Assembly: GCA_002694885.1 (NCBI GenBank)
Contig: NZNM01000089.1
Span: 1-42,148 of the forward strand
DNA length: 42,148 nucleotides
Direction: 5' to 3'
Source: Opitutaceae bacterium
GTDB taxonomy: Bacteria > Verrucomicrobiota > Verrucomicrobiia > Opitutales > Opitutaceae
In this document: piece after piece, positions 36,457-42,148 of the stretch
How positions within the stretch are numbered: position 1 is the stretch's first letter
How the letters are laid out: each line of letters begins with the position of its first letter
Program-made: the position numbers and the translations under genes
The notes under the pieces: generated by a model
Told to the model about the DNA's origin: nothing
The model's database searches: none
Seen by the model: only the letters and a program-made list of their open reading frames with translations

Positions 36457-36802
36457 AGATGATCGCTGGAAATTTACGAGATGCCCTGATTCTACGTCGA
36501 CCCTGATGATTGCAAGCGAGATTTCCATTCGGGCATGGGATGGCCTCGAGTCGGGTCGCTGCAAGCAGCGACATGACCAACCGTCTCCGCCTGCTTGGTG
36601 GACATACGCCGAGTCGTAGCAAGAGCCCAATTACACAGATATCAAACGGATGAGTTGCTGGATGTTTGGACTGCTCGATCTTTCGGGTGTTTAGTAGAAA
36701 GTCATATTTCCCCTAGTTGTGATACGCTAGCGATAGTGGAATCTACTGTAGACGCGGTCGTTGATCGTGCCCAAAAAAATTATAAGGTCATGACTGTCAG
36801 AA
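36457..36802. other. intergenic, upstream of the deiminase-like gene
   Basis: About 345 bp between the deiminase gene and a palindromic element. Short frames cross it on both strands, but none has a domain or a good start site. Nothing else seen. Confidence 0.3.
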
Positions 36803-36903
36803 GGAGCACAGGCATCCTGCCTGTGACCGATGGGAAAAATACAGGTCAGCCGTCGCCCCGCGTTGACGGGACTATGCCCGGTGCGATTGGAAGCCTGTGC
36901 TAC
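36803..36903. repeat. REP-like element, family B composite, reaching the AraC stop codon
   Basis: The left arm is GGAG-C-ACAGGCA-TCC-TGCCTGT. The right arm reads on the minus strand GTAG-C-ACAGGCT-TCC-AATCGC. The centre (ACTATGCCCG, CCCCGCGTTGACGGG) resembles the right part of the composite at 29900-30141. The TAG of its GTAG head is the stop codon of the araC-type gene. Confidence 0.75.
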
Positions 36904-37841
36904 TTAATCGCCTCCGCTTTGAACAATCTTTTGCGGTAAGCTCTGGGGGATTCGCCGATGGCGTTGCTGAAGAAGCGGGAAAAGGCGGATAAGGTGGTGA
37001 AACCTAGCTGGAAGGCGATATCAGTCAGGCTGAGATTGGGGTTCTGCAGATAGAGAATGGCTTGATGGGCTCGATAGTTTTTCAGGTAGGCGCCCAGACT
37101 GATATTGAAGTGGCGCCGAAAGTGGGCCCTTAGATTCGATTCCGACATGTGCAAGGCTTCAGCGATTTCGGATACGCTTTGAAGGCTATCGGAGTTTTGG
37201 GAGAGGTATTCCTGTATGGCGTTTATCAATTCGGTTGAAGCTTGCTGGGCGGAGCCCTGACTGGCGATTTCCGCTTTGGGACCTCCACGAAGGCTCTCGC
37301 GAAGGTGATTGATCAATGACGCGGATTTTAGGATGAGACGACGATTGGTCCGAGGCGAATCCTTTCCCTGGTAGTTCTCGAGGATGTTGTTCAACTGCTC
37401 AATAGTTGACGCATCCAGATCGATGATGCGATTTCGGAATGACTCCATAACCACAGGGTTTTGTAATTCGAAGGTTAGGATGAGCCAAACGATGTTCGGA
37501 TCAGAAAGCTCTGAATAGTAGTGGAATTGGTAGGGGAAGATAACAAAGCCTTGCTCGGGTTTGATACGCCATTGGATGCCGTCTACGGTAACGCTCCCCT
37601 CGGTCATGAGATTGAAAACGAGTACAAACCGATGATGAGGATAGGAGTCGAAACTGCGACGCTGGAGCTCGTGGGAAGTTCGCCTCGAGAAAAGGATGAG
37701 GTTGCTAGGAATGCAGACATCGGCGGACGATCGCCCTTTGAAGTAGTCTTCAGGAGGTCCGAGCTCGAGGGCGTTCTGTAGAAGAGGAAGGCGCACTTGG
37801 ATGCAGATAATTGACGAAACTGCAAAGAATTGAGCAAACAA
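36900..37841 (-). CDS. AraC-family transcriptional regulator
   Basis: A 313-residue regulator with an N-terminal cupin-like ligand-binding domain (LVFNLMTEGSVTVDG, PYQFHYYSEL, 70-130) and a C-terminal double helix-turn-helix (~215-305: SVSEIAEALHMSESNLRAHFRRHF, then SLTDIAFQLGFTTLSAFSRFF and SPRAYRK). The start is TTG 37841; GTG 37796, giving 298 residues, is equally possible. It is divergent from the nagB-pigL-gfo operon 245 bp away and most likely responds to a sugar or amino sugar that this operon handles; that is inference. Its stop codon lies in a palindromic repeat. Confidence 0.88.
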   Translation of the reverse strand: MFAQFFAVSSIICIQVRLPLLQNALELGPPEDYFKGRSSADVCIPSNLILFSRRTSHELQRRSFDSYPHHRFVLVFNLMTEGSVTVDGIQWRIKPEQGFVIFPYQFHYYSELSDPNIVWLILTFELQNPVVMESFRNRIIDLDASTIEQLNNILENYQGKDSPRTNRRLILKSASLINHLRESLRGGPKAEIASQGSAQQASTELINAIQEYLSQNSDSLQSVSEIAEALHMSESNLRAHFRRHFNISLGAYLKNYRAHQAILYLQNPNLSLTDIAFQLGFTTLSAFSRFFSNAIGESPRAYRKRLFKAEAIK

Positions 37842-37920
37842 TGGAAAGTTTTTGCCATATGAACAATGGTATAGTTTTTATTTATAGCAGAGGACGCCGA
37901 GATCGCGGAGGAGGTATGAT

Positions 37921-37992
37921 GGTAGGGCTGACTGTCCCTAGTCAGCCGAATCGGATGGTTTAGGCGGCTGCTTGGGGACAAGCAGCCCTACC
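37921..37992. repeat. REP-like inverted pair, family A
   Basis: GGTAG-GGCTGACT-GTCCCT-AGTCAGCC, a spacer, then GGCTGCTTG-GGGA-CAAGCAGCCCTACC. The two stems differ from each other yet both pair perfectly. It sits in the divergent promoter region between the AraC regulator and nagB. Confidence 0.85.
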
Positions 37993-38086
37993 TCTTGTAG
38001 AAATAGGTATTATGAGAAATTATTTCGGTTCAACGAAGCTTGTAGATTCTGTAACCTCTAGAATCCAGTAACGGATACTCCAAACA

Positions 38087-40018
38087 ATGGCACGAGAAGA
38101 AGAACAGTTTGAACGGATCCCCACGAAAATATGCCCCAGTTCCGATGAAGCGGCTAAGACCGTCGCTGCTGAAATCGCGACCTTGATTCGAGAGCGAGCG
38201 GAGTCAGGCAAGAACGTAGTCTTGGGCCTGGCGACGGGCTCGACTCCGGTCCCCGTTTATCGTGAACTAGTGAGGCTTCACAAAGAGGAAGGACTTTCTT
38301 TCCGCAACGTGATTACCTTCAATTTGGACGAATACTTCGGTCTCAATGACGATCACCCGGAGAGCTATCATCATTTCATGTGGGAGCGGCTTTTCAAGCA
38401 TGTCGACATTCCCAAGGACAATGTCCACGTTCCCTCCGGCACGGTTGATCGCTCGGCGGTTTACGAATACTGCCAATCCTACGAGCAAGCCATCGAAGAG
38501 GCGGGTGGGCTCGACTATCAGATTCTCGGGATTGGCCGCACGGGCCATATCGGTTTCAACGAACCCGGATCTACGCGCGATTCGCTGACTCGTCTAGTTA
38601 CTTTGGATGCCTTGACGCGTTTGGATGCGGCCCGCGATTTCTTGGGGGAAGCCAATGTTCCTCTCTACGCTATTACGATGGGTGTGGGCACGATCTTGAA
38701 GGCTCGCAAGCTCGTATTGATGGCCTGGGGACAGTCGAAGGCTGGGGTTGTTCGAGATGCCGTGGAAGGCGTGCCCGATGAGAATCTGCCTGCCAGTCTG
38801 CTGCAGGGCCATCCGGATGTTCGTTTCTTTATCGATCCAACCGCATCCGAAGAGTTGATACGGATACGCTTGCCCTGGCTGGTAGGCCCCGTCGATTGGA
38901 CGCCGCGCTTGATTCGCAAGGCGATTTTGTGGCTTTCCGATACTGTCAAGAAACCGATCCTGAAGCTGCAGGAATCCGACTATAATGAGAATGGGTTAGG
39001 CGAATTGCTCATCGATTCCGGTCCGGCTTACGACCTGAACATAAAGGTATTCAACCAGACCCAGCACACTATTACAGGCTGGCCAGGCGGAAAGCCTAAT
39101 GCTGACGACAGCAATCGTCCCGAGCGGGCCAAACCCTTCCCTAAGCGCGTCTTGGTTCTAGGCTCGGAACCGCATGAAGACATCCTCTGTATGGGCGGTA
39201 CGGTGCACCGTCTGGCGAACCAAGGATCGGAGGTCACTTTGGCTTATCTTACTTCGGGCAACCTGGCGGTACCGGACAATTTGACCAAGCAAACCTTGGC
39301 TCTAATGGCTGAGCTAGAGGAAGAGATGGATTTCAAGAAAGGGGATGGGCTCAGTTTGGGTCAGTTCGCGGAAGTGATTCTCAAAAGCTTCGAAGACGTG
39401 GGAGACTCGGATCAGGACTCGGATGCCGTGCGGCGGATCAAGAGTTTCGTGCGACGGAACGAGGCCCGGGACGCAGCCAAGATCTTGAAGATCGATCGTG
39501 ACCAGCAAACCTTTCTCGATCTGCCATTCTACGAAAAGGGTCGCTACCGGAATTTCTTTCCTGCCGATGAGGATGTAGACACGCTTTCAGCTTTGCTGGA
39601 GTCGGTGAAGCCTCACCAAGTATACGTAAGCGGCGGTTTAGCGGACCCCGGGTCGGTTTCTGGTGTTTGCTACCGGGTTTTTCAACGCGCCATGAAGCGC
39701 GTAAGCGGTGAGGGATGGGTAAAAGATTGCCGTATTTGGAGCTATCGAGGGGTGGGACAGGAATGGCCACTCAACGAGATCGATATGGCGGTGCCACTTA
39801 GCCCTGGGGAACTGGCATCCAAGATCGAGGCTAGCTTCCAGTATCGATCGCAACGGAGCCAATTTCCGTTCCGGGCGTCGTCGCATCGCGAGATTTGGCA
39901 GGAAACGGATGATATTAATCGCTCGACTGCGGAGGCTTACGACGCTGTCGGCATGGCGGAGTACGAAGCCATCGAGGCCTTTAAAGAAATCTCCATTGCG
40001 GCGTTGCAAGGCGCCTAG
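38087..40018 (+). CDS. glucosamine-6-phosphate deaminase-like domain fused to a degenerate PIG-L domain
   Basis: A 643-residue fusion. Residues ~15-290 are NagB-like (glucosamine-6-phosphate to fructose-6-phosphate plus ammonia): LATGSTPVPVY, NLDEYFGL (D81, proton transfer) and GIGRTGHIGFNEP (H154, E159). T152 replaces the aspartate of the usual GxDGH; I recall this variant in other long fused homologues. Residues ~352-600 are PIG-L/LmbE-like, but the metal motif HPDD(E/D) is EPHED (361-365) and the usual DPHGTH is DPGSVS (520-525), so zinc-dependent deacetylase activity is unlikely. It is first of three genes, followed 20 bp later by an intact PIG-L gene. It is probably AraC-regulated. No Shine-Dalgarno. 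Confidence 0.88.
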   Translation: MAREEEQFERIPTKICPSSDEAAKTVAAEIATLIRERAESGKNVVLGLATGSTPVPVYRELVRLHKEEGLSFRNVITFNLDEYFGLNDDHPESYHHFMWERLFKHVDIPKDNVHVPSGTVDRSAVYEYCQSYEQAIEEAGGLDYQILGIGRTGHIGFNEPGSTRDSLTRLVTLDALTRLDAARDFLGEANVPLYAITMGVGTILKARKLVLMAWGQSKAGVVRDAVEGVPDENLPASLLQGHPDVRFFIDPTASEELIRIRLPWLVGPVDWTPRLIRKAILWLSDTVKKPILKLQESDYNENGLGELLIDSGPAYDLNIKVFNQTQHTITGWPGGKPNADDSNRPERAKPFPKRVLVLGSEPHEDILCMGGTVHRLANQGSEVTLAYLTSGNLAVPDNLTKQTLALMAELEEEMDFKKGDGLSLGQFAEVILKSFEDVGDSDQDSDAVRRIKSFVRRNEARDAAKILKIDRDQQTFLDLPFYEKGRYRNFFPADEDVDTLSALLESVKPHQVYVSGGLADPGSVSGVCYRVFQRAMKRVSGEGWVKDCRIWSYRGVGQEWPLNEIDMAVPLSPGELASKIEASFQYRSQRSQFPFRASSHREIWQETDDINRSTAEAYDAVGMAEYEAIEAFKEISIAALQGA

Positions 40019-40038
40019 GAATTCGGAAGGTTGCCAGA

Positions 40039-40893
40039 GTGTCCCCCTTTCATAACCCCGAGTCCGATATCTGGCTGAGTGATGGCCTGGATTTAGAGGC
40101 GTCTTTGAGGAGAACGACCCATCTGGGCATTGGCGCTCACCAAGATGATTTGGAGTTCATGGCTTACGAGGGAATCTCCGCCTGCTATCGGCAGAGTAAT
40201 CTCTGGTTCTCCGGCGTTACTGTGACCGATGGGCGCGGCAGTTCTCGAAAAGGGCCGTTCGCGAGCTATACAAACGAGCAGATTCGGGATGTTCGGCGTC
40301 AAGAACAGAGGGATGCAGCGGGAATCGGAGGTTATTCGGCTCAAATCCAGCTGGATTATCCCAGTTCCGAGATTAAGGGAGACAGGCGATCGAATGTCGT
40401 CGATGATCTGGTTTACATTCTTGAGCGAATGCGTCCGAAGGTCGTCTATCTGCACCAACCGGCGGACAAGCACGATAGCCACGTGGCCACGCTGGCTTGC
40501 TGCATCGCGGCGTTGCGTCGCGTAGCCGGTCAGCACCTGCCAGACCGGATCATTGGTTGCGAAGTTTGGCGGAGCCTCGATTGGCTGGCGGATAAGGATA
40601 AGATCGCCATGGTCTGCGATGGCCATCCGGAAGTGATGCGTTCGCTGTTCGCGGTCTACAGGTCGCAGATTGAAGGAGGCAAACGGTACGATCTTGCCGT
40701 GGAAGGGCGTCGCCGATCCAATGCTACTATGTTCGATTCGCACGGATCTGATGAATATGAGTCTCTGGCCTGGGGAGTGGATCTGAAACCTTTGGTAGAG
40801 CAACCAGACCTATCGATGGAATCGTTTATCCTAGAGAAAATTTCCGATTTCTCGAACGATGTTCGAGGTCGTATCCAAAAATTTGCTATATGA
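40039..40893 (+). CDS. PIG-L (LmbE-like) family deacetylase
   Basis: A 284-residue member of the zinc-dependent N-acetyl-sugar deacetylase family. The metal motif is intact: H34-Q-D36-D37-L-E39 (proline replaced by Q) and HDSH (H145, H148). GVTVTDGRGSS and EIRDVRRQEQ-type blocks (here QIRDVRRQEQRDAA) fit the family. GTG start with a GGAAGG ribosome site about eight bases upstream. It follows the NagB/PIG-L fusion by 20 bp and overlaps the oxidoreductase start by four bases (ATGA). It may supply the deacetylase activity that the fused domain has lost, removing the acetyl group from an amino sugar before deamination; this is inference. Confidence 0.85.
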   Translation: MSPFHNPESDIWLSDGLDLEASLRRTTHLGIGAHQDDLEFMAYEGISACYRQSNLWFSGVTVTDGRGSSRKGPFASYTNEQIRDVRRQEQRDAAGIGGYSAQIQLDYPSSEIKGDRRSNVVDDLVYILERMRPKVVYLHQPADKHDSHVATLACCIAALRRVAGQHLPDRIIGCEVWRSLDWLADKDKIAMVCDGHPEVMRSLFAVYRSQIEGGKRYDLAVEGRRRSNATMFDSHGSDEYESLAWGVDLKPLVEQPDLSMESFILEKISDFSNDVRGRIQKFAI

Positions 40894-41921
40894 GTGATCA
40901 AGATGGAAACTTGAAGGGCATCCTAGTGGGATGCGGATTCATGGGTGGCATGCACGCCCAGATATACAACATACTCGAAGGTGTGGATCTAGTTGCCGCA
41001 GTGGATAAACGAGTGGAGGAGTCCCAAGAGAAATTGGATCGGCTGGGATGCCAGGCCAAAGTGTATGCCACCTTGGATGAGGCTATGGAGCAGGCTCAAT
41101 GCGATTTCGTCGACGTCTGTCTGCCGACTCATTTGCATGAAGCTTTTTCCATCAAAGCCTTGGATGCGGGCAAAGCTCTCTTTTGCGAGAAGCCTTTGGC
41201 TCTAACAGGAGAGAAGGCTGATCGGATAATCGAAGCGGCCAAACGGAATGACGCCATTGCTCAAGTGGGGCATTGCTTGCGATTCTGGCCGGAGTACCAA
41301 AAGCTCATGGAGTACCATTCCAGTGGGGAAGGAGGCAAACTGCTAAGCTTGAGTTTCGTGAGGCGGGGCGCTCGACCGAATTTCGGAATCGACGATTGGT
41401 TTAACGATGAAAGCCTATCTGGTGGCGCAGCATTGGATCTGCATATCCATGATTCGGATATCATGTTGGCTATGCTAGGTCAACCGAAAGCGATTCATAG
41501 CAAGGTGACCCGCGACTACAGTGGTCCGTCTCACATTTATAGCCTATTTGAATACGATTCGCTGATTGTTAGTTCTGAAGGCGGCTTCAACTATCCGGCG
41601 AAATGGGGATTTCAAATGGCGTTTCAGGCGGTTTTTGAAAAAGCGGTGCTCGATTTTGATTCGACTAATGGAAAGGGCCTCATCATCTGCCAAGGCGACG
41701 AAGAGCCAGCGCAAATGGAAGTACCCAAGCCCGACACCGGCAGCTCGCAAAGCGGGGAGGGAAATGTTTCAGACTTGGGCGGCTATTTTAACGAGCTTCA
41801 GTATTTCACCAACTGCTTGAAGACTGGGAATAAACCAGAGGTCGCCACCTTAGAGGAGGCCCGAGATGCGGTGTCTATGGCATTGAGAGAGGTGGCTATT
41901 GCGGATGGAAAAAGCGGTTGA
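40890..41921 (+). CDS. Gfo/Idh/MocA-family sugar oxidoreductase
   Basis: An NAD(P)-dependent sugar or inositol dehydrogenase of 343 residues. The Rossmann domain has VGCGFMGGMH (13-22) and the EKP motif (E100-K101-P102). The C-terminal domain has GGAALDLHIHDSD (178-190), whose D183 and H187 sit at the usual catalytic positions. Its ATG overlaps the PIG-L stop, so translation is probably coupled. As the third gene of the amino-sugar operon it may oxidise or epimerise the same substrate; this is a guess from context. Confidence 0.92.
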   Translation: MSDQDGNLKGILVGCGFMGGMHAQIYNILEGVDLVAAVDKRVEESQEKLDRLGCQAKVYATLDEAMEQAQCDFVDVCLPTHLHEAFSIKALDAGKALFCEKPLALTGEKADRIIEAAKRNDAIAQVGHCLRFWPEYQKLMEYHSSGEGGKLLSLSFVRRGARPNFGIDDWFNDESLSGGAALDLHIHDSDIMLAMLGQPKAIHSKVTRDYSGPSHIYSLFEYDSLIVSSEGGFNYPAKWGFQMAFQAVFEKAVLDFDSTNGKGLIICQGDEEPAQMEVPKPDTGSSQSGEGNVSDLGGYFNELQYFTNCLKTGNKPEVATLEEARDAVSMALREVAIADGKSG

Positions 41922-41942
41922 TATGGGATGTCTGTTTGAAAA

Positions 41943-42146
41943 GGTAGGGAGGATTGTCTCAGTCCTCCGTTTTGATGAAAAGCTGTCTGAAGTGGTAGGG
42001 CTGCTTGTCCCCAAGCAGCCGATAGATCTCGATACTGACTGCGGCTGCTTGGGGACAAGCAGCCCTACCTGGTCGCTCGGAGATAGACCGCTACCATGGA
42101 TGAAATGGATCAATACGATCGGAGGAGCGAGCCGCTCCTCCCTACC
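41943..42146. repeat. nested cluster of REP-like elements (families E, A, G)
   Basis: It opens with family E (GGTAG-GGAGGATTG-TCT-CAGTCCTCC, 41943-41968) and closes with the inverse family E arm (42121-42146, ending CTCCCTACC). Between them are a complete family A pair (41994-42069) and an inverse family G arm (42071-42095, GGTCGCTCGG...GACCGCTACC). It lies downstream of the oxidoreductase gene at the window edge. Confidence 0.8.
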
Positions 42147-42148
42147 TA

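Noticed and set aside
36457-36630. Upstream extension of the deiminase-like gene by 58 codons
   Set aside because: It would place the lipoprotein signal peptide internally; ATG 36456 gives a proper lipobox at C36.
19805-42146. CRISPR array
   Set aside because: The repeats are palindromic, dispersed and of several families, with no regular spacers and no cas genes.

Overview
The window looks like a chromosomal segment of a marine-type verrucomicrobium of class Opitutae (Opitutales/Puniceicoccales-like). Three things point there: a long TonB-dependent receptor whose mature N-terminus carries the ELSPFSVDA motif typical of Opitutae receptors; a member of the Verrucomicrobia/Planctomycetes-restricted Minf_1886 (TIGR04138-like) family; and a secreted protease ending in two ISTRG-type C-terminal repeats common in verrucomicrobial exported proteins. 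Shine-Dalgarno sequences are scarce, and several genes seem to start at GTG or TTG.

Layout. 1-10.5 kb is mostly housekeeping: a hybrid histidine kinase (probably cut at its 5' end by the window edge), mogA (minus), the Minf_1886 gene, a large M16 peptidase, lexA with an operator on its own start codon, two small ORFs, rsmA-trpC (minus), and mazG-xerC (plus). 10.5-14.4 kb is a 1293-residue multidomain subtilisin-like protease. 14.5-22 kb on the minus strand holds monomeric isocitrate dehydrogenase, a DUF2339 polytopic membrane protein interrupted by an in-frame TGA, and a DUF4140/DUF4139 (MuiA-like) exported protein. 22.4-25.3 kb is a UvrA-family gene with non-standard signature motifs.

25.5-42 kb looks like a glycan-use region: a secreted sialate O-acetylesterase-like enzyme, a secreted sulfatase with C-terminal HEAT-like repeats, the large TonB receptor with a very strong terminator, an arginine/agmatine-deiminase-fold lipoprotein, an AraC regulator, and divergently from it a tight operon of NagB/PIG-L fusion, PIG-L deacetylase and Gfo/Idh/MocA oxidoreductase. 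A plausible reading is capture and trimming of an acetylated, sulfated, amino-sugar-containing glycan, with intracellular amino-sugar conversion under AraC control. This is inference from gene families and neighbourhood.

The most striking non-coding signal is a dense set of short palindromic elements in nearly every intergenic gap from 19.8 kb onward. They fall into at least six sequence families. Most share one architecture: a GTAG (or GTGG/GGAG) tetranucleotide directly followed by a hairpin, usually as an inverted pair closed by CTAC. This is the architecture of REP/REPIN elements mobilised by RAYT (Y1-type) transposases in proteobacteria. No RAYT gene lies in the window. Other leads are an ELSPFSVDA motif shared by the TonB receptor and the MuiA-like protein; a possibly leaderless lexA with a shortened operator; a minus-strand terminator that suggests an unannotated small RNA; and a NagB-fused PIG-L domain that has lost its metal ligands beside an intact PIG-L gene.
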